Assembly (NCBI RefSeq): GCF_042666615.1
Contig: NZ_JBHTDD010000024.1
Coordinates: 54,866 to 118,865 of the forward strand
From: KBS50 sp042666615
GTDB taxonomy: Bacteria > Actinomycetota > Actinomycetes > Mycobacteriales > Micromonosporaceae
Reading direction: 5' to 3'
DNA: 64,000 nt
Position 1 is the first letter of the stretch. Each line of letters starts with the position of its first letter. The position numbers and the translations under genes are program-made. This document shows positions 1-8,621 of this stretch, piece by piece. The notes under the pieces were generated by a model, which was not told the origin of the DNA, did not search any database, and saw nothing but the letters and a program-made list of their open reading frames with translations.

Positions 1-195
1 CGGCAGGCCATTCTCGGGGGACTTGCCGACTCCATCGGCGTGGTCTTCGGCGCCGCACTGCTGTTCGGCGTCGCGGTGCCCGTGTTGGCCTGGTTCATCA
101 AGGAGATCCCGCTGCGCGGGTCGACCGAACCGGCCGCCGCCGGGACGCCCGAGGAGCGGGCCGAGGCGGCGATCGCGAAGGCCCCGGTCCGGTAG
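1..195 (+). CDS. MFS drug-exporter family protein, C-terminal fragment
   Basis: Only the last 64 codons lie in the window; the gene enters from the left edge and stops with TAG at 193-195. The fragment holds the end of one hydrophobic segment (GVVFGAALLFGVAVPVLAWF) followed by FIKEIPLR and a short charged tail rich in Ala and Glu. A last transmembrane helix followed by 'FIKEIPLR' is what I know from the 14-helix DHA2 (EmrB/QacA) multidrug exporters of actinobacteria, which use the proton gradient to expel hydrophobic compounds. It converges on the TPR gene, with six bases between the two stops and no terminator visible. The family call rests on a short tail only, so substrate and full architecture are unknown. 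Confidence 0.6.
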   Translation, partial: RQAILGGLADSIGVVFGAALLFGVAVPVLAWFIKEIPLRGSTEPAAAGTPEERAEAAIAKAPVR

Positions 196-201
196 CCGGT
201 T

Positions 202-2097
202 TCAGCGCGATGACCGGGTGATCCGCCGCCAGAGCCGGCCGAGCCACCGGAACCCACCGCCGCGGCGCACTCCGACCGGCCAGCCGGGCCGGTCGGCGGC
301 GACCATCCGCCGGGTGGCCGTCACCACCGCCGGGTCCATCGCCGGCGTGGCGAGCACGAGGCGGGCCAGCGAGCCGAGGATCGACACCGGGCGGGTCCGG
401 GCCACGGTCACCGCGTCGGCCAGCCGTTCGGCCGCCACCCGGGCCACGTCGGACCGGACCGTCGGGTCCACCCAGGCGTACGCCACCAGGGCGAACAGCG
501 CGGCCTCGGTGATCCAGTCCTCGACTCCCCAGACCAATTCGAGCAGCACCGTACGGCGGGTCGAGGTGGCCCAGGGTTCGTCCGTCCGGTGATGCAGCAG
601 GCCCAGGCAGGCCCACACCTGCACGCAGCGCGCCCACAGCGCGGGGTCGCGCTCGACCAGGGCGTCACCCAGCGGCGTAGCCGGCGGGGGCGGCGGGTGG
701 ACGAGCAGCCCGAGCAGGTCGTCGAGAGTGAGGGTGGCCAGGGCGACCGCACCGTCGTACGCGGCCGGCGGGTGGGCCCAACCGGGCTGGGCGAGCCACC
801 GGATGCGGTCGACGGCGACGAGTGTCGGCTCGGGCACCGCGGGCAGGGCGGCCGTGCCGTCGTACCGCCAGACGTGGCGTTGGACGGGACGCCGGGGGCG
901 GCGGATGTCCGGCTCCGCCACCGTGGCGACGGTGACCGCGAGGCCGGGGGCGGCGGTGCCCAGCGCCAGCATGGCGCTGGGCGGCTCCAGCCCGGTCATC
1001 CGCACCTGACCCCGCCGTTCGCCGGCGACCGCCGGGGTCGAGTCCCCGGGCCGCTGTCGCGGTAGGCCGGGTCCGGCCGTCCGCAACCGGCGCAGCACGC
1101 CGACCACCGCCTCGGTGGCCGGCGGCACCCGGCCGAGCCACGGTTGCCCAGCACAGCACTCGGCGAGGTCGTTGTGCTCGTGCGTGTCGTCCGGGTGCTC
1201 ACGGTGGAAATCGGCGAGCGCCACGAGGTGGGCCAGCGATCCGTCGGCCCGGTAGCGCAACCGGTAGCCGGTGTGCACCGCGCAGTCGAACGTGGGGTTC
1301 CGCTCCAGGGCCCGGTCGATCCATCGCAGCGCCTCGTCGAGCTGGCCGTCGTCGGCCATCGTCCCGGCGATGTCCGCGTACACCGAGAGGTCGTCGGGGT
1401 CCCGGTCGACGGCGCGGCGCAGGGCGGCGAGGGCCTCGTCGACGCGCCCGGCGCTGCGCAGCGCGTAGCCCAGCCAGACCTCGGTGAGCTTGGCCGGCGC
1501 CAATCGGACGCCCCGGCTGGCCCAGCGCACCGCGAGGTCCGTCTCGCCGAGCCGGCGGGCCAGCGCCGACGCCGCGCCGAACAGCAGACCCTGACCGGGG
1601 TACGCCTCGACGGCCCGTTCGGCGAGCCGGAGGTACGGGCGCAGGGCCGGCCGGTCCGCCGCCGGCACCGGATCCGGCACCGCGGCGCAGACCTGGAGCA
1701 GCAACCGGACGATCCGCTCCTGGCCGCACGCCTCGGCCACCCCGGGGGCGTCCAGCCAGGGCACCCCGGCCCAGTCCATGGTGGGGGCGTGGCCGGTCGC
1801 GGCGACCAGCAGCTCCAGCCCCTCGGCGGGCCGGCCGGCGGCGGCGAGCAGGTGTGCCCGCGCCACCACCGTACCGATGAAGGCCTGCTGGTCCAGGGTG
1901 AACAGGTCGAGCGCACCGCCGGTCCGGGCGGCCAGCTGGGCGAGTACCTCATGCACCTCGGGCAGCGTCGGTGCGTGGGCGATGGCGCCGGCGACGTGCC
2001 CCGCAGCGTGGGTCAGGTCGCCCTCGTCGAGCGCCAGCCTGGCCATCGCCAGCTCGCCCTCGGCGGAGAGGCGGGGATCGTCCATTCCCTCCGACAC
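202..2097 (-). CDS. Tetratricopeptide-repeat protein
   Basis: This is a 631-aa soluble protein with no signal peptide. The N-terminal half is built of helical TPR-like units: pairs such as AMARLALDEGDLTHAAGHV near residues 18-36, and clear repeats around residues 190-285 with the A-x-R-L-A and 'ALRWIDRALERNP' patterns. TPR units form protein-binding scaffolds; the partner is unknown. The C-terminal half, roughly residues 330-600, is Arg/Ala/Trp-rich and I do not recognise it. The chosen start is GTG at 2097, with AGGAGAG about nine bases upstream. The ATG four codons later has its purine run too close. It is divergent from the SIS-domain gene across a 197-bp gap, and no neighbour suggests a pathway. 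Confidence 0.75.
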   Translation of the reverse strand: MSEGMDDPRLSAEGELAMARLALDEGDLTHAAGHVAGAIAHAPTLPEVHEVLAQLAARTGGALDLFTLDQQAFIGTVVARAHLLAAAGRPAEGLELLVAATGHAPTMDWAGVPWLDAPGVAEACGQERIVRLLLQVCAAVPDPVPAADRPALRPYLRLAERAVEAYPGQGLLFGAASALARRLGETDLAVRWASRGVRLAPAKLTEVWLGYALRSAGRVDEALAALRRAVDRDPDDLSVYADIAGTMADDGQLDEALRWIDRALERNPTFDCAVHTGYRLRYRADGSLAHLVALADFHREHPDDTHEHNDLAECCAGQPWLGRVPPATEAVVGVLRRLRTAGPGLPRQRPGDSTPAVAGERRGQVRMTGLEPPSAMLALGTAAPGLAVTVATVAEPDIRRPRRPVQRHVWRYDGTAALPAVPEPTLVAVDRIRWLAQPGWAHPPAAYDGAVALATLTLDDLLGLLVHPPPPPATPLGDALVERDPALWARCVQVWACLGLLHHRTDEPWATSTRRTVLLELVWGVEDWITEAALFALVAYAWVDPTVRSDVARVAAERLADAVTVARTRPVSILGSLARLVLATPAMDPAVVTATRRMVAADRPGWPVGVRRGGGFRWLGRLWRRITRSSR

Positions 2098-2294
2098 GGG
2101 CGACTCTCTCCTGCGTGTGTTGGCGGCCTTGGGTTGGGCACTCTAGGCCATGATCCCGGCGGCTGCGGGGATGCTGCTCGATTGTGATCGCTAGATTGGC
2201 TGAACGCGCGTAAACATGCAAGAATGGTCGCGGATCGCGCGGCGATCGCGCATCGCGCCCGGTGCGCGGCGTCGCGCCCGGCACGGAGGTGACC

Positions 2295-3347
2295 ATGGCG
2301 ACGCCCGGTGCGGGGATGGCGGCGGACATCGCGGAGCAACCGTCCGGCTACGCCCGGCTGCTCGAACCGGCACATGTCACGGAGATCGCCCGGGTGGCGG
2401 CGGTGATCGCCGATCGGCGACCCCGACACCTGGTCCTCACCGCTCGGGGCACCTCGGACCACGCGGCGCTGTACGCGAGCTACCTGGCCGAGATCCGCCT
2501 GTCGCTGCCCGCCGGGCTCGCCTCGCCCAGCGCCGTGACCCTGTTCGGCGCCCAACCCGACCTGTCCGGCGCGCTGGTGATCGCGGTCAGCCAGAGCGGC
2601 GGTTCGGCCGACCTGGTGGAGGTGGTGCGAGCGGCCCGGGCATCCGGGGCCCTCACCCTGGCGGTCACCAACGCACCGGACTCGGCCCTGGCCGGCACCG
2701 CCGAACTCGCCATCGACATCGCGGCCGGGCACGAGCGCGCGGTGGCCGCCACCAAGACCTACACCGCCGAACTGCTCGCGTTGCTGATGCTGGTGGAGGG
2801 GGTACGGGCCGGTTCCGGGCGGCTGCCGGAGGCCGAGCTGCGCGCCCTGGCCGCCCTGCCCGAGCTGGCCGAGCGGACGCTCGCCGACCCGGCCGCGACG
2901 GAGCTGGCCCCGCGGTACCGGTTCGCCACCCAGCTCGTCACGACCGGCCGAGGGTACGCGTACCCGACGGCCCGCGAGTCCGCCCTCAAGCTCATGGAAA
3001 CCTCGTACCTGCCGGCGCTGGCCTTCTCGGGGGCGGACCTGCTGCACGGCCCGCTGGCGATGACCGACCCCGACGTTCCGGTGCTGGCCGTTGTCGGTTC
3101 CGGCCCGGGTGGCGCGGCGATGCGCGAGGTGCTGCCCCGGCTGGCCGAGCGGGGCGCCGACGTGGTCACCGTCGGTGCCGCCGAGGTGCCCGGGGCGGCC
3201 CGGATCGCCGTACCCGACACCGACGAGCGGTACGCCCCGCTGCTGGACGTGCTGCCGTTACAGCGGTTGGCGTTGACGCTGGCACTGGCCCGGGGCGAGG
3301 ACCCGGACGCGCCGCGCGGACTCAAGAAGGTCACCACCACCCGCTGA
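2295..3347 (+). CDS. SIS-domain sugar-phosphate isomerase (GlmS-isomerase/NagB-II/AgaS-like)
   Basis: The 350-aa protein carries two SIS sugar-phosphate binding domains and no N-terminal glutaminase. Domain 1 shows ARGTSDHA at 50-57, SQSGGSADL at 99-107 and RAVAATKTYT near 148-157, which match the phosphate-binding and 'ASTKxFT' motifs of GlmS. Domain 2 shows GRGYAYPTARESALKLMETSY and LLHGPLAM, corresponding to GlmS 'ALEGALKLKEISY' and 'ELKHGPLAL'. Without a glutamine amidotransferase half it probably isomerises or deaminates an amino-sugar phosphate, as in the NagB-II, AgaS or FrlB groups; the substrate cannot be read from sequence. The ATG at 2295 is chosen because GGAGGTGA precedes it ideally. 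pdtaS starts 23 bp downstream on the same strand. Confidence 0.85.
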   Translation: MATPGAGMAADIAEQPSGYARLLEPAHVTEIARVAAVIADRRPRHLVLTARGTSDHAALYASYLAEIRLSLPAGLASPSAVTLFGAQPDLSGALVIAVSQSGGSADLVEVVRAARASGALTLAVTNAPDSALAGTAELAIDIAAGHERAVAATKTYTAELLALLMLVEGVRAGSGRLPEAELRALAALPELAERTLADPAATELAPRYRFATQLVTTGRGYAYPTARESALKLMETSYLPALAFSGADLLHGPLAMTDPDVPVLAVVGSGPGGAAMREVLPRLAERGADVVTVGAAEVPGAARIAVPDTDERYAPLLDVLPLQRLALTLALARGEDPDAPRGLKKVTTTR

Positions 3348-3370
3348 CCCGGCCGTGGCAGGCTTTACCG

Positions 3371-4909
3371 GTGTCCACCCTGCGCGACCTGGCCGAGGAA
3401 CACACCGCCCTGCGGCCCGGCGACATCGACCACCTGCACCGGATCGCCGGCGACTGGCAGTTGCTCTCCGACCTCTCCTTCGCCGACCTGCTGCTCTGGG
3501 TGCCGGTGGACGGGGGGGACGACTTCCTCTGCGTGGCCCAGGTCCGACCGACCACCGCGCCGACCGCCTACCAGGACGATCAGGTGGGCCGGATCGTCGG
3601 CGGTCCCGAGGTGGCCCACCTGACAATCGCGTACCAGGGCCGGATCTGGCGGGAGGGCGATCCGGTCTGGTACGGCGACACGCCGGCACGACACGAGGCC
3701 ATTCCGGTGCGGTTGCGCTCCACCGAGGGCGCGGCGGGTGAGGTGATCGCGGTGGTGGGCCGGGACACCAACCTGTCCACGGCCCGGACACCCAGCCAGT
3801 TGGAGTTGAACTACCTCACCACGGCCGACGACCTGGCCCAGATGGTCGCCGACGGCACCTTCCCGCCCCCCCGACACCCGGGGGAGACGACATCGGCGCC
3901 GCGGGTCGGTGACGGGCTGGTGCGGCTGGACGCCACCGGAAAGGTCACCTACGCGAGCCCGAACGCGCAGTCCGCGTACCGCCGGTTGGGGTTCTCCTCC
4001 CATCTGGTCGGCGAGGAGTTGGCGACGCTGCATGGCCGGCTCGCCGCGGACCCGCTGGACGGAACCGAGGCGGCGAACAGCGTGCTCGCCGCGCTGCGGG
4101 GGGAGGCCCCACCGCGCCGGGAGATCGAGGCGCGTGGTGCCACGGTGCTCACCCGGTCGCTGCCGCTGATGCCGGCCGGCGTGCCCATCGGCGCGCTGGT
4201 GCTGGTGCGCGACATGACCGAGGTGCGGCGGCGGGACCGGGCGTTGATGACCAAGGACGCCACCATCCGGGAGATCCATCATCGGGTGAAGAACAACCTG
4301 CAGACGGTGGCCGCGCTGCTGCGGTTGCAGGCCCGCCGGGTGGACAGCCCGGACGCGCGGGCCGCGCTGGAGGAATCGGTACGCCGGGTCGCCTCGATCG
4401 CCCTGGTGCACGAGACGCTCTCCATGTCCAGTGATGAGGTGGTGGAGTTCGACGGCATCGTGGACCGGGTGGCCGGCGCCGCGGCGGAGGTGGCCGCCAC
4501 CGATGTGTCCGTGCTGATGCGCCGCCAGGGCACCTTCGGGGTGCTGCCGGCCGAGCTGGCCACCTCGCTGGTGATGGTGCTCAACGAGTTGCTGCTCAAC
4601 GCCGTCGAGCACGGCTTCTCGGCGGACGGTTTCCCGGCGGCCGGTGACGGCGGTGCAGGGCCGCGACCGGCGGCCGAGGTCGTCGTCTCGGCGCACCGGT
4701 TCCGCAAGCAGTTACACGTCACGGTCGCCGACAACGGCCGTGGCCTGCCGGCGGAGTTCGACCGGGAGCGGAGCGGCCGGCTGGGGTTGCAGATCGTCCG
4801 GGCCCTGGCCACCGGGGAACTGCGCGGCACCATTGAGCTGCGCAACCGGGTTGGTCAGGGGACCGAGGCGATTGTGGTGGTGCCGCTGACCCGGCCGAAG
4901 CGGAGCTGA
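3371..4909 (+). CDS. pdtaS: Sensor histidine kinase PdtaS
   Basis: The 512-aa cytosolic kinase has the layout of mycobacterial PdtaS: an N-terminal GAF-like sensor (about 1-160, beginning TLRDLAEEHTALRPGDIDHLH), a PAS domain (about 180-290), then a HisKA_2 dimerisation helix. The phospho-acceptor region is EIHHRVKNNLQ at 301-311 (H303/H304). The ATPase N-box is LNELLLNAVEHG near 404-415, and DNGRGLP follows near 455. In Mycobacterium this kinase phosphorylates the antiterminator regulator PdtaR and responds to metals and nitric oxide. Neither pdtaR nor another ANTAR protein lies in the window. The start is GTG at 3371; CAGGCT at 3359-3364 lies six bases before it, so the mRNA may be leaderless. 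Confidence 0.92.
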   Translation: MSTLRDLAEEHTALRPGDIDHLHRIAGDWQLLSDLSFADLLLWVPVDGGDDFLCVAQVRPTTAPTAYQDDQVGRIVGGPEVAHLTIAYQGRIWREGDPVWYGDTPARHEAIPVRLRSTEGAAGEVIAVVGRDTNLSTARTPSQLELNYLTTADDLAQMVADGTFPPPRHPGETTSAPRVGDGLVRLDATGKVTYASPNAQSAYRRLGFSSHLVGEELATLHGRLAADPLDGTEAANSVLAALRGEAPPRREIEARGATVLTRSLPLMPAGVPIGALVLVRDMTEVRRRDRALMTKDATIREIHHRVKNNLQTVAALLRLQARRVDSPDARAALEESVRRVASIALVHETLSMSSDEVVEFDGIVDRVAGAAAEVAATDVSVLMRRQGTFGVLPAELATSLVMVLNELLLNAVEHGFSADGFPAAGDGGAGPRPAAEVVVSAHRFRKQLHVTVADNGRGLPAEFDRERSGRLGLQIVRALATGELRGTIELRNRVGQGTEAIVVVPLTRPKRS

Positions 4910-4918
4910 CACAGGCAC

Positions 4919-6415
4919 CTAACTCGGGCTCACCCCGTCCCGCCGGGTGAGCAGCCACACGGTGATGTCGGGGACGCTCCAGGTGCCGGTCACCGCGTAC
5001 CCGTCCCGCACGGCCGCGGCCTTGGCCGGCGGCATCGGCCGCAGCGGGTCGGCCGGCTGCCCGACGGCCAGCACCCAGATCCGGTCCACCCCGGCCAGGC
5101 ACCGGCTGGGGACGGCGCATTCGGTGGCCCACAGGCTGCCCCGGCGCGCCGCGCTGCGTGCGCACAACACGTCCCGCGGTGCCCTCGCTCCCAGGTGGTA
5201 GGTGATCGCCGTGTCCAGGAATGACCAGTCGTCTCGGACCGGATAGACGACTCCGTCACCGGGTTGCCCGTGTGCTCCGACGACGCGTGCCGCGGCCGCG
5301 TACCCCCGGGGCTCGGAGCGCGGCCATTCATGGGTGCGACGCAGGTCCCGCTGCGCCGGGGCACCCAGGAAGGCGGCCACCGCGACGATTGAGAGCGCCG
5401 CGGGCAACCGGGCCGGGGCGATCGCCGCCGCGGCGAGCAGGCACAGCAGGGGCGCGGTGAAGACCAGGTAGCGCGGGGCGAAGAGTGGGGTGAACCGGCC
5501 CGCGACGAACAGCAGCACCAGCGGACCGAGCACCGATGCGGCGAGCAGGGTCGCCGACCGGCCGCGGCTCGCCCAGCCCAGCGCGGCGAGGCCGACCAGC
5601 AACCCGCCGACGGCCGGTGCGCCGAACACCGAACCGGGCAGGCCGGGCAGGCCGCCGACCGAGGCCTGGTCGAGCCAGCCGAGTTGCTGGCCCCGCTGGC
5701 GCAGGCCGAGCACGGCCAGGGGCGACGCCAGCACCACCACCGCGAGCACGGTCACCGCCCAGCCCGGCAACGCCCGCCGCCCGGTGGTGCTGACGCCCAC
5801 CGCGTGCCCCACGACCAGGGTGGTCGCGAGCAGGCTGGTCAGGGCCAGCCCGAGCAGCGCGGCACCGTACGCCGCCCACCGTCGGCCGCCGGGCCGGTCC
5901 ACGGCCAGGACGAGCAGCAGCGTGGCGACGACGGCGAACAGCGTGGCGAAGGCGTACGGCCGGGCCTCCTGGGCGTACCGGGAGGTGGCCGGCAGCACCG
6001 CGAAGAGTAGGCCGGCGACCAGCCCGACCCGGCCGTCGAACAGGCGCCGGCCGAGCACCGCGGTGAGCCCCGCGGTGCCGGCCGCGCAGAGGATGGACGG
6101 CAGTCGCATGGCGGTCGGCGAATCACCGGCCACCCGCAGCCAGGCGTGCATGAACAGGTAGTACGGCGCGGTGACCGCGTCGATGTGACCGACCATCCGG
6201 ATCAGGTCGGCCATCGGGCGGCTGGCCGCGCTCCAGGTGGCCAGCTCGTCCCGCCACGGCTCGGCACGTCCGGCCCCGGCCCCGGTGACCAGCAGAGCGA
6301 GCAGCGCCGGCCAGATCCAGTCGAGCCGGCGAACCCGGTCGACGGACCCGGCTGGGCGGTCGGCGGCAGACCCACCACGCCTGAACGTCACAGACCCGTG
6401 ACTCTGGGTGGTCAT
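4919..6415 (-). CDS. Polytopic membrane glycosyltransferase, GT39/ArnT-like (GT-C fold)
   Basis: The 498-aa protein has roughly ten hydrophobic segments. After the first helix comes EPWRDELATW (about 53-62), the acidic first-loop motif of GT-C enzymes, and later QEARPYAF (about 145), typical of actinobacterial mannosyltransferase-like members. Such enzymes use a polyprenyl-phosphate sugar donor and act on the outer face of the membrane. A soluble C-terminal domain of about 120 residues contains several cysteines (DVLCARSAARRGSLWATECAVPSRCLAG), perhaps in disulfides. The acceptor is unknown. It converges on pdtaS with nine bases between the stops. The start is ATG at 6415; a weak GGTGA lies upstream. 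Confidence 0.8.
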   Translation of the reverse strand: MTTQSHGSVTFRRGGSAADRPAGSVDRVRRLDWIWPALLALLVTGAGAGRAEPWRDELATWSAASRPMADLIRMVGHIDAVTAPYYLFMHAWLRVAGDSPTAMRLPSILCAAGTAGLTAVLGRRLFDGRVGLVAGLLFAVLPATSRYAQEARPYAFATLFAVVATLLLVLAVDRPGGRRWAAYGAALLGLALTSLLATTLVVGHAVGVSTTGRRALPGWAVTVLAVVVLASPLAVLGLRQRGQQLGWLDQASVGGLPGLPGSVFGAPAVGGLLVGLAALGWASRGRSATLLAASVLGPLVLLFVAGRFTPLFAPRYLVFTAPLLCLLAAAAIAPARLPAALSIVAVAAFLGAPAQRDLRRTHEWPRSEPRGYAAAARVVGAHGQPGDGVVYPVRDDWSFLDTAITYHLGARAPRDVLCARSAARRGSLWATECAVPSRCLAGVDRIWVLAVGQPADPLRPMPPAKAAAVRDGYAVTGTWSVPDITVWLLTRRDGVSPS

Positions 6416-6496
6416 GAGGGAAGTTCACCATAGTTCGCTCAGAGTTTGGGACCCATCACACCTTCCGCTGGCCGCCGTGCCGCCGGGTGTGGCAGC

Positions 6497-6592
6497 ATGA
6501 CCGTCATGACCGCCGCCATAGAGCGCCGTTTCGTGGCCCGCCGCCACGTCGACTACGGCCGCGTGCGCAGCGCGATCTGTCCGGGCATCTGA
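6497..6592 (+). CDS. Leader peptide of the sulfite-reductase operon
   Basis: This 31-codon ORF (internal ATG at 6506 gives 28 codons) ends 140 bp before sirA. Its core, RRHVDYGRVRSAIC, resembles the conserved 'RRHVDLCRVSSALC' core that I recall from short leader peptides ahead of sulfur genes in Streptomyces and relatives. The single Cys codon lies four codons from the stop, as expected of a leader that measures cysteinyl-tRNA supply. Cysteine-responsive attenuation by short leader ORFs is established in mycobacteria, although those leaders are poly-Cys. No clear Shine-Dalgarno precedes either ATG. Function here is inferred from motif and position. Confidence 0.7.
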   Translation: MTVMTAAIERRFVARRHVDYGRVRSAICPGI

Positions 6593-6653
6593 CGCCTGAG
6601 GACCCTTTCCGTTCCGGGCGTGCCGCGCGCCGGTCCCCGACATCGCTGTCTCT

Positions 6654-6669
6654 CCCGTCTGCCGACGGG
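6654..6669 (+). promoter_or_regulatory. Small hairpin between leader peptide and sirA
   Basis: CCCGTC (6654-6659), a TGCC loop and GACGGG (6664-6669) form a perfect six-bp hairpin in the untranslated leader, 62 bases after the leader stop and 63 bases before sirA. It could be part of an attenuation switch, but there is no U-run, so it is not a textbook terminator. The alternative is chance pairing in GC-rich DNA. Confidence 0.3.
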
Positions 6670-6732
6670 TAGGCCGTCGCACCAGTCACGTCCGTCAATC
6701 CGCCCAGCGCGGGACCCACGGAGGACAAAGCG

Positions 6733-8454
6733 ATGGTGGTCAGCAGCACCGCGACAGCCCCGGAACCCCCACCGACCGCCCGACCGCGGCCCGCCAAGCG
6801 GGTCCGGGGCGAAGGCCAGTGGGCGTTGGGACATCGTGAACCGCTAAACGCCAACGAGCGGACGAAAAAGGACGACGATCCGCTCAACGTGCGCGCCCGG
6901 ATCGAGAACATCTATGCGCACCGGGGCTTCGCGTCCATCGACCCGGCCGACCTGCGCGGGCGGTTCCGCTGGTGGGGCCTCTACACCCAACGCAAGGCCG
7001 GTATCGACGGTGGTCGCACGGCGGTGCTCGAACCCCACGAGCTGGAGGACGAGTACTTCATGCTCCGGGTCCGGGTCGACGGCGGCCAGCTCGACCAGGC
7101 CCAGCTGCGGACCATCGCCGAGATCTCCCGCCGGTACGCCAGGGACACCGCCGACATCACCGACCGGCAGAACATCCAGCTCCACTGGGTACGCATCGAG
7201 GACGTGCCGGAGATCTGGCGGCGGCTGGAGACGGTGGGCCTGCAGACCACCGAGGCGTGCGGCGACTCGCCTCGGGTGGTGTTGGGCAGCCCGGTGGCCG
7301 GTGTGGCCGAGGACGAGAAGGTCGACGCCACCCCGGCGATCGACGAGATCGTCCGGCAGTTCGTGGGCAGTCCCGACTTCTCCAACCTGCCCCGCAAATT
7401 CAAGTCGTCGATCTCCTGGCTGGCCGATACCCCGTACGAGGTGAACGACGTCTCGTTCCTCGGCTCCGAGCACCCCGAGCACGGACCCGGCTTCGACCTC
7501 TGGGTCGGCGGTGGCCTGAGCACCAACCCGATGCTGGCGAAGCGGGTCGGGGTGTGGGTGCCGCTGGCCGAGGTGCCGGACGTGTGGGCCGGGGTGATCG
7601 GCATCTTCCGTGACTACGGCTACCGCCGGCTGCGCCACCGGGCGCGGCTCAAGTTCCTGATCGCCGACTGGGGCATCGAGCGGTTCCGGGAGGTGCTGGA
7701 GAAGGAGTACCTGGGCCGGACGCTGCTGGACGGTCCGCCGCCCGTGCTGCCGGCGAACCCGGTCGACCACATCGGCGTGCACCGGCAGGTCGACGGTCGA
7801 CGGTACGTGGGAGTGGCCCCGGTGGTCGGCCGCACCTCCGGCGCCCAGCTCGCCCAGCTCGCCGACCTGGCGGAGCGCTACGGCAGTGGCCGGGTGCGAC
7901 TCACGCCGTACCAGAAGCTGCTGGTCCTCGACGTGCTGCCGGAGCGGACCGAGGAGCTGGTGGTGGCGCTGCGCGAGATCGGCCTGGAGGCCAAACCGTC
8001 GGTCTGGCGGCGCGGCACCATGGCCTGCACCGGCATCGAGTTCTGCAAGCTGGCGATCGTGGAGACCAAGGCCCGCGGCGCGGAGCTGGTCGCCCGGTTG
8101 GAGGAACGACTCGCCGACGCGGACCTGCGGGACGCGGAGATCTCCATCCACCTCAACGGCTGCCCCAACGCCTGCGCCCGCACCCAGACCGCCGACATCG
8201 GGCTCAAGGGCCAGCTCGTGATGGGGCCGGACGGCCGGCAGGTGGAGGGGTTCCAGGTGCACCTCGGCGGCGGGCTCGGCATGGCGACCGGGCAGACCGC
8301 CGGGTTCGGCCGCAAGCCACGCGGCCTCAAGACGACCGCGGCGGAGCTGCCCGGGTACGTCGAGCGGCTGGCTCGGCGGTACCTGGCCGGCCGGGCCGGT
8401 GCCGAGTCGTTCGCCGAATGGGTGGTCCGGGCCGATGAGGAGGAGCTGCGATGA
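6733..8454 (+). CDS. sirA: Ferredoxin-dependent assimilatory sulfite reductase
   Basis: The 573-aa protein reduces sulfite to sulfide with six electrons from ferredoxin, using siroheme coupled to a [4Fe-4S] cluster. The cluster cysteines are visible: C432 and C438 (CTGIEFC) plus C477 and C481 (NGCPNAC). The N-terminal half contains WGLYTQRKAG (Y84) and TEACGDSPR (C176), which correspond to the Tyr-Cys pair cross-linked near the active site of mycobacterial SirA; this supports sulfite rather than nitrite reductase. About 25 Pro/Ala-rich residues precede the conserved region. The start ATG at 6733 has GGAGGA well placed. Its stop overlaps the next gene as ATGA. Expression is probably controlled through the upstream leader peptide. 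Confidence 0.93.
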   Translation: MVVSSTATAPEPPPTARPRPAKRVRGEGQWALGHREPLNANERTKKDDDPLNVRARIENIYAHRGFASIDPADLRGRFRWWGLYTQRKAGIDGGRTAVLEPHELEDEYFMLRVRVDGGQLDQAQLRTIAEISRRYARDTADITDRQNIQLHWVRIEDVPEIWRRLETVGLQTTEACGDSPRVVLGSPVAGVAEDEKVDATPAIDEIVRQFVGSPDFSNLPRKFKSSISWLADTPYEVNDVSFLGSEHPEHGPGFDLWVGGGLSTNPMLAKRVGVWVPLAEVPDVWAGVIGIFRDYGYRRLRHRARLKFLIADWGIERFREVLEKEYLGRTLLDGPPPVLPANPVDHIGVHRQVDGRRYVGVAPVVGRTSGAQLAQLADLAERYGSGRVRLTPYQKLLVLDVLPERTEELVVALREIGLEAKPSVWRRGTMACTGIEFCKLAIVETKARGAELVARLEERLADADLRDAEISIHLNGCPNACARTQTADIGLKGQLVMGPDGRQVEGFQVHLGGGLGMATGQTAGFGRKPRGLKTTAAELPGYVERLARRYLAGRAGAESFAEWVVRADEEELR

Positions 8455-8621
8455 CAACCGAGAGCCGAGCCGTTCCGTTGTACTGCCCGTACTGCGGGGA
8501 GGAGGACCTGCGGCCGAACGCCGACGCGCACGGAGCCTGGGAGTGCCACGGCTGCGCCCGGGTCTTCTCGGTGCGCTTCGCCGGCCTGCTCGCCTCCGCG
8601 GTGGGAGGTTCCGATGAGTGA
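8451..8621 (+). CDS. 56-aa zinc-ribbon-like protein of the sulfur operon
   Basis: The ORF reads MTTESRAVPLYCPYCGEED... and ends ...ASAVGGSDE. It has two CxxC pairs (YCPYCGEE near 12-15 and ECHGCARVF near 32-37), the layout of a small zinc ribbon or rubredoxin-like knuckle. It overlaps sirA by four bases and cysH by eight, so it is translationally locked into the operon. A similar tiny ORF lies between sirA and cysH in Streptomyces as far as I recall. It could be an electron-transfer or metal-holding partner of SirA or CysH, but no function can be assigned from sequence. Confidence 0.8.
   Translation: MTTESRAVPLYCPYCGEEDLRPNADAHGAWECHGCARVFSVRFAGLLASAVGGSDE

Noticed and set aside
3365..4696. 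443-codon open frame antisense to pdtaS
   Set aside because: Its GC is not concentrated at its own third codon position, its protein is His/Gln/Arg-rich without known motifs, and pdtaS on the other strand matches a known kinase along its full length.
6733..8454. Nitrite reductase (NirA) instead of sulfite reductase
   Set aside because: The Tyr84/Cys176 pair, the operon with cysH and the leader peptide all favour sulfite reductase.
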